From contig NC_081413.1 of assembly GCF_030272615.1 (NCBI RefSeq), positions 334,096,302 to 334,160,301 of the forward strand: a stretch of DNA of 64,000 bases, given 5' to 3'. Shown piece after piece: positions 35,168-46,875 of this stretch (position 1 is its first letter; each line of letters opens with the position of its first letter). Both the position numbers and the translations under genes were made by a program. Below the pieces are notes generated by a model that saw only the letters and a list, made by a program, of their open reading frames with translations, did not search any database and was not told where the DNA came from. The stretch comes from Cryptomeria japonica. Taxonomy: Eukaryota; Streptophyta; Pinopsida; Cupressales; Cupressaceae.

Positions 35168-36165
35168 TATATAGTGGGGTTGGAATTTTAATGTGGCTGA
35201 TGTAGGGATGACACCACAATATGATACTTATTAGGCAACTCACAAACCCACACCTTTGAAAAATCCAACAATTCATATTCTAGTAGCCCTGGGTAGGAGA
35301 AAGATAGGCTTAGGGTGGAGGACGAGATCATGGTAGGGGAAGAGGTCAAGGGAAAGCTAGGGGATGAGATAGAAGAGATGAGAAAGATGGAGGGGTTGGA
35401 GGTAGTGGAGATGGTGATGGTGGGGGTGATAGAGGTGATAGGGGGGACATACCCCTTCCAATTTTTGTTGTAATTCCTAATAGTAGGGATGTGCCCATAA
35501 GAGATGAGGAGGATTTAGAGGAGTGGAACTCTAGTAGTGATAGTTTAGGTGAGATCAGTTTAGAGGAATCTAACTCACATGATTCAACCTTAGATGGAGA
35601 TGATAACATATCAATGGAGAATGTGGTAGTGGAGGAGCATGTGGAGGAGATTATAAATCTTGAAGTTTTAAGGACTTTGATTTGGACTTAGAGAACCCAG
35701 ATTGCAGAGTTATAGAGTCAACTAGATGTAGTACAGGAAAATAGGGAAGCTAAGAGAGCATGATGGATAGTGGCTAGAGATGATTGGATTCCTGAGCAAA
35801 ATACTTTAATAGTAAACCGAGATGCAACACCGATTAAATCAAATATGATAGGTGAGGTGAGTCAAAGGTTTTTTGCCTCTATACAGGTTGCCAATGTCTA
35901 AGAGATTACTTCTTGGCTAGTAGAGTTTGGGAAAGAGATTAGATATTAGCAAGACCTATATGAGAGTGTTGTGCCTATAGATCAAACAACACCTAGTTAC
36001 AGAGCTATTCTTTCATAGAGATGATCACATTCTAAGACCACATCTAGTAGTAGGGGAGTGATAGAGCCACCTAGGCCACATTTTACAAGTTAGCATGAGG
36101 TTGGTCCTTCCACTAGAGCTAGAGATGGCATGCCTACTAGTTTAGAGGTTAGGGCTAGCACATGT
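35163..36165 (+). pseudogene. PMD pseudogene, 3' part (Gly/Arg/Asp-rich tail)
   Basis: This is the continuation of the frame broken at 16459. It begins with a hydrophilic stretch, then a Gly/Asp/Arg-rich low-complexity tail (35310-35450; GGVGGSGDGDGG). An open stretch follows at 35491-35691 (acidic, Ser-rich: EEDLEEWNSSSDS) and then a Gln/Arg/Ser region to about 36165. Many PMD proteins of elements end in Gly/Arg-rich tails, so the join is sensible. TAG stops again stand mostly where Gln or Trp would fit. It ends where TGTTGACATT begins, possibly another insertion. Confidence 0.6.
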
Positions 36166-37387
36166 TGACATTAAAAACACTTATTTATTTATGCATGAGC
36201 TTGCAAGCTCTATTGTTATAGATTATAGTGTCACAAATTGCACCTAATACATTTATTACACTTTTGCATTGTGCTCAATGCATTTATCACAATAATTCAT
36301 GATTGATATTTTATTATTCCGACATCATGGATTTTAAAGACAAAGCAATACTAGCCACCCTTGAGCTAAACTTAGGATTATCTTGTCTGGATGATAGCGC
36401 GACATGTAGACATTTGTGCAGTGTGCAAATGTCTTGAGAAAATCTTAGATTTAAATCGATATATTCCACATCAAACTTTTGTTGACGCATGCCCATTGGC
36501 TTATGCACATTTGGAATGGTCATTCTAGCCCATGTAGAGAAACAAAACTATTAATTATTCCTCATTTTGGTAAGAAATAACTCTTGGCTCTCTTTCTTTG
36601 ATCTCTAAGCAAAGCTTTCTCAAAATACACACTCAGCACTTCAACAACTTGGTCTTCTCTGATAATACAAAAATACTATCATCTCAAGAAAGGGGTCTTG
36701 GTTGTGTAACACTTCTTCCTCTTTCTTATCTATTGTATCTTGATACTATCTTGCTTTGAAATCTTTGAATGTGTCTATTATCTAGGTGCGTTTAGTCCAT
36801 TTATCAATATATCTTTAGTCATAGGGGTTTTTCTCCATTAGGTGGGTTTTTTTTCTATTATGTTATCAATTAATCTTTTTATCCAAATCTATCTAGATTG
36901 ATGTTTTTGGAGATGAGAACACCAAAATAGGGGTTTGACTGAGGCAAGCCCTTATACAACCCCAATATTTTCCCCTCATCTAAGTGTGTGTAGGTGACGA
37001 ATAGATTCAAGAAGAATGGTGCCAATTCAATGTAGTTTCTGGTAGTTTTATGTTCTCTATTAGTACAGACGACAACACAGTGAACAAACATCCCCACAAC
37101 ATCTTGGTGTCCTAAATTCAGAACCCTACCAGATCAATGGTAAAATACATATTTTGTTAATATTGGTCCTTTTTAGTTAGAATAGTTGTTATCATTTTAT
37201 ATGATTTTTTCATTAATTAATTTCTATATTAACATAGTTTTCTTTCTATTCTATTGTTGATCCCCCTGGCTCACCAAAGCACCAGTAAAGTGAGGTAGCA
37301 AAGGTCGATTTGTTCCTTGAGATCTCATCATATTGAGGGTAAAAAATTCACACCTCTACATTTTGGTGAGCTTGATGTGAATACCTC
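36166..37387. other. Non-coding, possible decayed LTR and leader of the following gypsy element
   Basis: TGTTGACATTAAAAAC at 36163 and TGTTGACGCATG at 36480 look like LTR starts. The second matches the first 12 bases of the LTR at 16460, but similarity ends there. GGGGTTTTTCTCCATTAGGTGGG near 36825 resembles the R region of plant LTRs. There is no duplicate to confirm this and no coding frame of note. Confidence 0.35.
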
Positions 37388-40300
37388 ATGTCAGATGTCT
37401 TTCTTTTAGAGTTTGATGTGTTTGATAAGGTATTCTCAAAAGATAACTTTGATATGTTGGACGATGAATTGGATGATTTCCTAGAGGTGTCCCCTTTTGA
37501 TCGTAAGGCCTTTAAGATCAACCCATGTACAAATTATTCTTCCTTGAGTGGGGAAAATTCTATAAATGTTATCATAGTCTCTACCACTTAGAAGCTTGAG
37601 AGACCGATTAATTACGTGACTGCAGCTAGTCCCTCTACATAAAAAGTTGTCTATATACAATAAATCTTTTGAAAGTAATTCTGCAAATTTATTCACAAGG
37701 TTTGCTCAATATTAGAATATTTCTTATAATTCTATTGTGCATATTTATAATGCACAAAGGAATAAGTATCATGTATATCAACCTACTACTTCTTTACCAT
37801 ATTCTCAATCTGGCCTTCTTCAAGAACCCAAACGTGTAGCTACACAATCTAGTGATTATGATCTTGTTGAGCAATTTCGTGTTACTCCTGCCAAGATCTC
37901 ACTATGCAATTTGCTTCAAAATATTTTGGTGTACCAAGGTATGCTTCAAGATATTTTATTGCCCTTTTTTTCTAAGACAACATATGTAATTGCCTTGATA
38001 AATCATATTCATATAGATATATCGAATATCATGTTCTATCTGCATGAACTCCCACCTTCAAAAGTGAGGAACCTTGTAGATCCGTTAATGATAATTGTGT
38101 ATGTGAATGGTGTTGGTATTGGATGAACTCTCGTTAATAGAAGTTTAATGCTCAATGTTTGTAGTCTAGACCTGCTACTAAAAATCAAAGTGAATCTGAA
38201 TGCTCTTTCTGCATCTTCTCTATTTATTCATGGTTTTGATAAAATTGGTAAGATTGGTTTGGGCATTGTTATTCTACATTTAAAGATTGGAATAGTTACT
38301 ATTCCAACTCTGGTGTATGTCATGCCAAGATTTTTACCTAATAATCTTCTTCTAGGTAGACCATGTATGCATACTTTAGGGGAAATTTCATCTACCCCTC
38401 ACGGTTTTGTTAAGTTTTTTTCTAATAACCAAGTATTTAAAATCAAGGCTAATCCTAATGTTATGCATTTATTTCAAATGGAAGCAGTTGGTTAGACCTC
38501 GATTACTCCATCCTTTCACAATTACATTCCATCACTATCTTCTAATGCAATCTCTTTTGATTTTATGGTATCCCTTAAAGAGGGGGCCTCAAAGAAGGAA
38601 ATTGTATCTAAAGAGGAATCACCTAACAAATAGGATCCTCCTAAAGAGGATCCTCCCAGGGTAGTTCCTCGTAAGGTAGAGAGTCCTAGATCTACCCCAT
38701 TTCAATCATCTTCTACTTCATCCCTAGCCAAGTCATCTTATCCATCTAAGGTGAATTCCTATTTAGATGATTATTGGGGATCTTTGGATTTTACTGGCGC
38801 TCATTTTGTTGAGTACAAAGTTCATCCAATCCATGTGAATATTCCTAAGATTTCATTCGCTTTGTCTACAAAGGATGATTATGCCAGTACAAAGTTGGGT
38901 GATACTTATCATGTGGATCACCTTTTCTACACCATCCCTCCAACCTCTAAAGAGCTACATGTCATATATGATCTGGGGTTCAATCTAGTTTCAAAATATG
39001 GTCATGGTAGTAGAGGTTGTGGGCATAATGAACAAGGTATTTAGGTTCCCTTAGAACCTAAACTCTATCATCATAATAATGGACTTAGATATTGACATAC
39101 ATCACACAAAGAAAAACCATTATTAAATGTCAACTTGTTTATGTTGAACCTCTTCCACTTAAGCTTGTTCATCTTGAGTATATTGATATCAATGATATGT
39201 CCAATGAATTTCCCTAAGATGTTTTCTCCTTGGAGGAGGCCCTAGATGAATTCTTGGGTATTTATTTTGATTGACCTACTTATCATCATAAACATTGATT
39301 CCTATATTGTTTGAACAATCATGAATACTTTGGAAAACCCACTCTTAGTGCTAACAAGGAAGATTCTCTATTCCATGATGGAGAATTTACTTATGTACCT
39401 CATCCAAAAGATCATGGTACACTTCTTCAACTATTGAAGTTATTATGGATCCAATATCTTTTGAGAAAATAATTAAGATTGATAAAAAAAAATCTTTGGA
39501 AGAGTCTAAGTTACATTTGGATCTCTTACATCAATATCGTGATATTTTTTCTTGGTCATATGACATGCTTGGTATCAATGAATCTATAGTAATTCATATA
39601 TCATTTTGCATCCTGATGCCAAGCATGTCAAACAAAAAAATTGTAAAATGAATCCCAACGTTGCTTTATTAGTCAATACTGAGATAGAGAACCTCTTAAA
39701 ATCTTAATTTATCCAACCTATTCATTATTCCCCTTGGATATTGAATATTGTTCCCATCAATAAACTTGATGATCGTGTTCATGTTTGTATTGATTTTTGT
39801 GATCTCAATAATGCTTCTCTTAAGGATGTTTTTCTTCTTCCAATATTCATATGATAGTTGATTTAACTGTATGACATGCCTTTCTCTCTTTTATGGATGG
39901 ATTTTTGGGTTACAATCAGATCCTAATTAATATAAGACTACCTTTACTAAAACTTGGGGTACTTTTGGTTGTGTGGTCATACTGTTTGGGTTGAAGAATG
40001 CAAAAGCAACCTATCAACAACCAATGACTTTGAGATTTCATGACTTTATTCATAAGATTCTAGAGGACTATGTTGATGATATCTTGGTGAGCTTTGTAAC
40101 CCATCAAAGATCATATTAAGAATATTCATTTTATTTTTGAGAGGCTTTGGCTTTATAACATGAGACTGAATCCTCTTAAGTGTGTTTTTGGTGTTGACAC
40201 TAGCAAGATTCTAGGATTTATTGTCTCTCGTCGTGGAATCAAGGTTGATACAAATAAGCTTGATGCAATTGTTAATATTCCTTCACATAGAAACAACTCA

Positions 40301-40756
40301 CAACTACATAGTTTGTAGGGGAACATTCGGGCAGTTCACAAATATGTATCTCAATTAGTCGATCCTACCCTTCTATTTATAGGTTTGTTGAAGAAAGATG
40401 TATACTTCAAATGGGATGTTGAATGAAAAAAGGCTTTTGATTCCATCAAAACCTATCTAGCTAATACCCCTATCTTGACATCGGCTATGCAAGATAGACC
40501 CTTCCTTTAATATTTATTAGCATCTTCTAATGCTTTGGTAGCCTTATTGGCTGAAGATGTTGATGATGGAAAGGAAAGGGTTGTCTATTAAGTTAGTCAT
40601 GTTCTTGTTAATTATGAAACTTGATACTCAACTATGGAGAAACAATGTCTTTCTCTCATTTCCATGACATAAAAGCTAAGACATTATCTCCTTCATGCAA
40701 AAACTTGAGTGATTGTTAAGAATGATCTGCTTAAACATATTTTCTCTAGAGCTAAT
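37388..40756 (+). pseudogene. Ty3/gypsy pol (Tat-type) fossil
   Basis: From 37388 rightward: a stretch with VEQFRVTPAKISLCNLLQ near 37860 (the pre-protease block of Tat/Athila elements); a protease remnant (TLVNRSLMLNVCSLDLLL near 38125); a linker (YDLGFNLVSKYGHG); then RT from about 39480 (DIFSWSYDMLG, VHVCIDFCDLNNAS). The catalytic box YVDD is at 40069-40080, followed by NPLKCVFGV. RNase H remains are visible as YSTMEKQCLSLIS near 40625. Many stops and several frame changes are present. The frame is cut at 40756 by an LTR; integrase is not seen farther on. Gag is missing or unrecognisable. It is a different family from the 18.7-kb element, with no additional RNase H before RT. Confidence 0.8.
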
Positions 40757-42024
40757 TGTAGACACTTAAAAATAATTATTTTAAGTTCCTGACATAATTA
40801 ATTTATTAATTATGCCAATTTTTAATTCCTCCTCAATATTAATTAATTATAATTAATATTGTCACTATAGTTCGTTGATTGATTTATTTAATAAATCAAT
40901 CCCCTTTTATTCTTTTAAAAATCCTCAATATTAAATCCCCTCAAATTCCTCCTCTTAACTAATTAATTTCAATTAATTAGTTAACCTAAGTGATTCCTAC
41001 AAATCACCTTTTTCCTAATCCATCATTAACCTAATAAATTCTTCTAGAAACTCCCTAAACTCACTTATCATTATTCTTCTAATTTTTAATTCCCTCCACT
41101 CATTCTCTCCCCTAGTCAAATCCTCCTACAAATATTATCTACCCTAATCCCACCTAATCTTTCCTCTAATCCCTCTCCTAATGAGTTTCTAGTAGCTAAT
41201 CATCATGATTAGCCACAAAGTCAACTCCTTGTCCCTTCCATCCAAGCACTCTCCTTAAATGCTCTTTTCTTAGGCGAATGTGAGATTTTCAAAATCTCAC
41301 ATTCCTCTAAGCAGCTCATCTTTCAAGGAATTTTTAATTCCTTCTTATTCCTCCAATCCCCATGAGCATCCCTTTTGAAGAATTTTTAATTCTTCATTTC
41401 CATTCTTCAAGGAATATCTTATCCCTTGTTCTTCTCAAGGCACATTGGGAAGTCTTCCCAATGAACCTTGAGGAGTGTGGAAACAAGAAATTCCTTTAAG
41501 GCATATCTCTTGGTCTCCACACCTCCTCTTGGGCCTTATGTGGGCTCACAAGAAATCCTGACCCTCCATCTTGGGTCAATCCTAGCCCTCCATTTCTCCT
41601 CCTCTCTTCCTATAAATTTAGGACTCCATTCCCTCATATCTCATCTCTAATTTTAGCAAATCCATGCTACTAGTTTGTTCGTAGGAAACCATCCTTGCAT
41701 CCTTACCATTCCAAAATTAGCACTCACCCATACTTAGCCATTTCATCCTTCAATCCTTAATCCACCACATCCATTTGTGCATAATATTGGAGAGCCAACC
41801 ACATCAAGTAATCTAGGAGAAAATCAATATCACGTCGTAGGCATTTGGGTGCACTTCGACTTCATCCAAGCTCCATCTGAGGGAGAAGGTAAAAGTTTGC
41901 AAGGTATAAGCATTGTCTTCATATTTTCTTATGGTTTGATTTATGTTCCATGTTTTAATATGTTTTAGTGTTTTGTTTGCATACTAACCACCTAAATGCA
42001 CCTTGCTTCTTTTTACCATCTTCA
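40757..42024 (+). repeat. 5' LTR of another gypsy element (1268 bp)
   Basis: It begins TGTAGACAC directly inside the preceding RNase H and ends ...CATCTTCA, three bases before a PBS. The first 250 bp are rich in AATTAATT/TTAATTA. A TATA box lies at 41611. No second copy is in the window, so whether the rest of this element follows intact cannot be tested. Confidence 0.7.
41611..41618 (+). promoter_or_regulatory. LTR TATA box
   Basis: TATAAATT follows a pyrimidine-rich stretch (CTCCTCCTCTCTTCC) about 410 bp before the LTR end, a sensible place for the LTR core promoter. Confidence 0.5.
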
Positions 42025-42027
42025 TTC

Positions 42028-42046
42028 TGGCACGCCCGATGGGACC
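42028..42046 (+). other. Primer-binding site
   Basis: TGGCACGCCCGATGGGACC stands three bases after the LTR end. TGG-CRCGCCCGGTGGGAC sites are, from memory, usual in plant gypsy elements; the tRNA is not identified here. Confidence 0.7.
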
Positions 42047-42099
42047 CACGTCCCTAAATATAACATTTTTTGTTAGTTTTTGTGAGTGTGCAAGTCGCA

Positions 42100-42640
42100 G
42101 GTATCAAAATAACGCGAGCACCTGCAAATCAGCGCGAGTAATTTGGGTTCAGCACAACAAATAGACCTTTTAACACATGCAGAGGCGCACCAGCACGAGC
42201 AACTTAAAATTCAAAAAAAAAATTCCCGCTTTCATTTTTGAAATTTACTAACTCTTTTTGTCTTTTCAGCGCAGGCACACTTGTTTCAGTGCGAGCGGAT
42301 GCGTTTCAGTGTGGGAGAAACTGTACCAACGAAACTATTTTCAAAATCCTGCCCTCTGCAAAAATTTTGTTTTAAAATTTTTATTTTGAAATCTAACCGC
42401 TAACTTTCTTTTTTCTAGTTTTAGTCTTTCAACGCGAGTGCACGCGTTTTAGCTCGAGTGCACATGTTTCAGCGCATGTGAAGGTGCTTTAGCTCGACCA
42501 ATCCAGAACAATGTGATAGACAAGTATAAATCATAATTTTTTTTTGTGTTAATTTCTTTTTATTTGTTTAGATTTTGGCCCACTGCTGCGTGTACGTAGG
42601 CGTTTTGGCGCCTACGCAGGCGCTTCAGCGAATGCGCTGT
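42100..42640 (+). repeat. Diverged CAGCGCGAGTGCACG repeats with a strong hairpin
   Basis: Words such as CAGCGCGAGT, CAGCGCAGGCACAC, CAGTGCGAGCGGATGCG, CAACGCGAGTGCACGCG and CAGCGCATGTGAAGGTGC recur about ten times just downstream of the PBS. CGTAGGCG (42595-42602) and CGCCTACG (42609-42616) form a perfect 8-bp stem with a 6-base loop. The position suggests structured leader RNA of the element. Confidence 0.6.
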
Positions 42641-44994
42641 TTCTGCAAGCCAGTAGCTAGTGATTTTTTTTCTTATGAGTGTTGCAGCTTCTTCGACTAT
42701 CCAAGACCTAAGAAACACAAAAAACTACTAATCCAATTGTTTTTCAGGTTGCCTAGGAGTTCCAACCAAATATTGTGTCTTTTTCTTAACTAGGCACCTA
42801 GATCTAATTAGAGGGTAAATAAACTATTTTCTTTTGTGTTTGGTGAAAATCATAAAGGTAGGAGAGTATGCTCTTATCTAACTAGATGATTAAAAATCCA
42901 CACCCTCCAAGTTTTTCATGTTTGTTGTATGCTTACCCTTAGCGGGCCTGCCCTCCCAGCTTGCTCTTTGAGAAGGTAAGAGGGGAACAACCCAAGTGAG
43001 TACACCCGGACCTGGGTTTCCCAACTCACTATAATAAGTAAGCCATTGATGATGAAAGGGTCAATGGTTGGGGCTATATGAGAATTCACTCTCACATTGG
43101 GTGCTTAGTAGGATCCTAGAGATCTCAATCACGCTTGCGTGACTACTAAGTTCTTGGTGCTTCGTTGGGCTATAGGCCTCAATTGTAGCTCCTAACAGGA
43201 AGACATATTAAACACCTTGTGCATAGTGGCCAAAAGACTTCTAGTCATTTGTGTAGGAGGTCGGACCTTCGAAGCCGCCCATATTTTTATGACCCTTAGT
43301 AGAGACACAAAGTTTGCCATGAGGAGTTTTCATGTGAATTGATGCTTGGCTGCCCCAAAGAAGTGAGTGTCATGGAGGGGATCCAGTGGGGTCAAACATA
43401 TAAGTGTCTGCTCTGGGTAAGCATAGCTGGGAAACTGATTAGGATCCAATGACTATTGTCCTTGCCAGCCTTAAGAATGTTGTACATGAGCATGAGTGTC
43501 TTTGAGCTAAAATTCATTTTATTATTGTGTTTGCTTTGCTTGATAATTTCTTGCCAAGAGTAGACTAAAAACACATCATTATCCTCAAACACTTTGCAAA
43601 GAACACTTGTCTAAAAAAAAAAATCATCCAAGTCAAGATCCTAGTCACAATTCCAAACATAGTCACATCCTAGTCACCATCCACACAAAGTCATAATTAC
43701 GTCTAAACTTCGTCCATCTCATGTTCCATAAACCTAAGTTGTATAAGCATACTAAGAAGTCAATCCACTAACCTATCAAGAAGAAGAAGCTCACACAAGC
43801 ACAACTCATTAGACGTCAAAAATTTTGGTATACAAACCGCAAACTCTTGCTTAAACATAGAACCTTCTTGCATCATTACCACGATTACATCCATGGTCAT
43901 AGCAATGAGTTTGATTCTAGTGATGAATTAAGAATCCATGCCCTCCATCAAGGTTTAGGTTTGTCTTTTAACACCAACTATCATCAAAATCAGGGTAGTC
44001 ATGTCCCTTCGTACAACTTGCCATCCAAACCAATCATCTATTGAGTCATGTTCATGCCAAGGATAGCCTAGTCACCAAAATTCTTCTAATCATATAATAT
44101 TTTTTGATCTGCGTTGTTCTTCCTCTTTCCTAATATTTACAACAAGATATTGTGGTGGAAGATTAGTCTTGATAGAGTATTTAGATGGGATTTGGAGATG
44201 TTATATTGAGATGGCTTTTACCTTACCATAGTTTAAACCCTCTCAATTATTGTTTTTCATTTTAAATGAACTATACTTTATTTTCAACCTTTCCTGCTAT
44301 TTTAAGCAACATAACTGTAAGGCTTGATTTGTTGGACTATTTCATGGTGATCCTACACCATGAACTACCCTTTAATAACTTCAAAAAGCTATCTTTGTTG
44401 TGCAACATTTTTAATAATGATAGTGGATGGTAGAATAAAGTTGATGATAGTCGTTTATTGTTCAAGTTTTGTTCAAGGTCTCTTACTTATTACATATGCA
44501 TAGGTTTTGTTATTGTGTAGCAATAGGATTCCTGCAACTCTTTTACGTATATAGATTAAGCGGAATGTTTGATTGAAATTGTGAACCATGTGCTCTTTCC
44601 ACTGTAGCTTATGATAGTTCAATATACCATTGTTATTGTCTGTTTTTTAACACTAAATCTGAAATGAATTAACAACAAAAAAATAATAATGAAAAAACAA
44701 CAGACTTGTGTTATAGTTTCATGGCAGATGTGTTTAATAAGTTGGATGCCATATGATGACTGGTGAGTGATGGAGTTATCTTCCCAAAACATGGATTCCC
44801 AATTGGCAGGTAACCTACCACCCAAGTGCCCAGTTTAGTGAACATGTTAACTTTTGTATTCTACATAATGTTATTCATGCAAAAATGCAACAAATACATG
44901 TTCATTTCATGTTGGCATAAACTATTTTTTCCTACATTTTTCATGTTGTCTTGCCTATCTGTGTACTGATACTTCTTTTTTGGCATTTTTTGCA
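42641..44994 (+). other. Leader and possible gag remnant
   Basis: No recognised domain. From 42950 to 43420 the sequence resembles an untranslated retroelement leader. Around 43780-44044 a hydrophilic frame (QLIRRQKFWYTNRK, then His/Asn-rich) is open for about 85 codons and could be the start of a decayed gag. The rest, to 44.99 kb, has no signal that I can name. Confidence 0.35.
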
Positions 44995-45672
44995 AGGATG
45001 GCAATGGGAAGAGCAGGGACATGAAAAAGAAAGGGCGTTGAAACATCTATTATGGAGAATAGAACACCTGCTATGAATTCACAGGTGAATGGGATGCCCG
45101 ATGTTCTCACCTTCGATGATGGTTTAGGGAAGTCTGCAAGACAACCACCACCACCCTTTATAGACTGGAATGATGGGATGGATAGAATGAAGTTTGATGC
45201 CATGCGTGTAGACGGTCAAAATGGCCCGCACTGAAAAATGAAAGGTTGAAGGAGATTGTTATGATCTTGAATGGAGATTCACTAAAGTAAAAAGGAGATG
45301 CACTGAACTCAATAAGAAATGCATGGAACTCAATAACAAGGTCATGGACTTCGACGATAAGAATATGGACCTTGAGTTGGAAGTGCGTAGACTGCAAATG
45401 GTGAATGAGAGATAGGAGGTAGTGGTGAGGTGTGCGCTAAAAGCAGCAAAATCATAAGTGACCAGATGCAGGGCATGCTAGATGTTTGTGCGCAACATAC
45501 TCAGTATTGGAAATAGAGGTATGAGGAGGTGTCTGCCTTCGTAACCGATGAAGATGTTGGGAAGGATGTGCCTCCCCTTACTCTGACCACTGGGGTAAAT
45601 AAAAGTGATTTAAATACTCAACCTTTGCCTCCATAAGAGGCTTGTACTGTTACGAAAGTTTTCTAGATGTAT
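44995..45672 (+). pseudogene. Decayed coiled-coil protein fragment
   Basis: From about 45000 a coding-like stretch reads PDVLTFDDGLGKSARQPPPPFIDWNDG. After a stop at 45233 and a shift it becomes a heptad-like run with CTELNKKCMELNNKVMDFDD and LELEVRRLQMVNER, then more charged sequence to a stop near 45665. TTTTTTGCAAG before it could be an old splice acceptor. A TTGTTGAATAAAATG after it could be a polyadenylation region. A fossil of a plant gene or of an element-borne ORF are both possible; the family is unknown. Confidence 0.4.
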
Positions 45673-46875
45673 ATTGCTAACCCTTGTTGAATAAAATGTT
45701 AGTAGTGGTGCAGACTGTTTGTAATAAGACAGATTGGTATTTTATCCAATTTTTTCATTTAAGAAAACACTTGGTATGCTTTATGATTGGTTATTTTCAA
45801 TAAATGTGATTGACTTCACTTAAACAGCTTCAATGGTTAATGAGTGGTTTCTTGTACACTTTTTCATGCTTTATGAATGGTTATATGTGGCTTTTCTACA
45901 CGTCTTGTATCATGAATGCTTGAACAAGGTGATATGTGCCTCTTAAATTGGTTATAGGGTTATATATGTTTTGCATATGAAGAATAGTTATATGTGGCTT
46001 TCTCAAATGTCTTTGCTTTCGTATATATGTTTGGAAAGTGTTCTAAACTCACTTCACTTGATTTCACTAGAATCGAGTATATTATGTGATGTTAGAGGGA
46101 GTGTACCTTAATATAATTGATAAAATATTCATCATTAGGTGGCACTAAGCCAGAGAGTAGCAGATGGTCAGGGTGAACATCATGAGACCTAAGTCACGTT
46201 GGTAGTGCTTCCATGTGCATTTTCAATGAGTAATTCGATGAAATGAACATAAAACTCGATTGGGATGTGTGTCAGATGGAATTAACATTGTCTTGGATAT
46301 GAATTAACTACCTTAAAACCCTTTGTGATAGGGTTAGAGAAGAGGGTTATGTGATAGGGTTAGAGAAGAGTAGGGACAATACATATTAGACAGGATCACA
46401 AAAAATTTCAATCAAGGAAATACAAAGTATGTTAGTCAGGAAGACAAAGATGTGTGCTATAAAGTCATACCAAAGTAAATATTAAATATAGATCAATGGG
46501 TATTTAATTATTTAAGCTTTACCACATGAATAAGATGAAGTATAACACACAGGGTAGTTATACTTGCATTCTTGAAATAAACAAACTGAAATTGAAACTA
46601 ACACTTCAAATGAGTAGATAACTTTTCAGATTCTTCTATTGATTTCGCCACTAAAATGAGGTGCAACATATTGTTACAGTATTCTTAGAAGATCTACTAT
46701 GTTTTCTATTGGTCTTGGTTTCTCCATTTTATACAAAATTGGGAGAAGCAACAAGCTTCAGACCATTACAAGACACATCTTCATAACTAATTGACATAAT
46801 GGAGAAATGAGAGAAATGAGAAATGAAAATTTGAAGACGATTGCAACTCTCGAATTCCGCGCTTGGCAATCTCTA
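45673..46875. other. No recognisable feature
   Basis: AT-rich, with imperfect TTATATGTGGCTTT-type repeats near 45880-46000. There are no frames of note. Confidence 0.45.

Noticed and set aside
36480-36491. TGTTGACGCATG identical to the start of the 18.7-kb element LTR, possible third LTR copy
   Set aside because: Identity stops after about 12 bases and the following sequence is unrelated.
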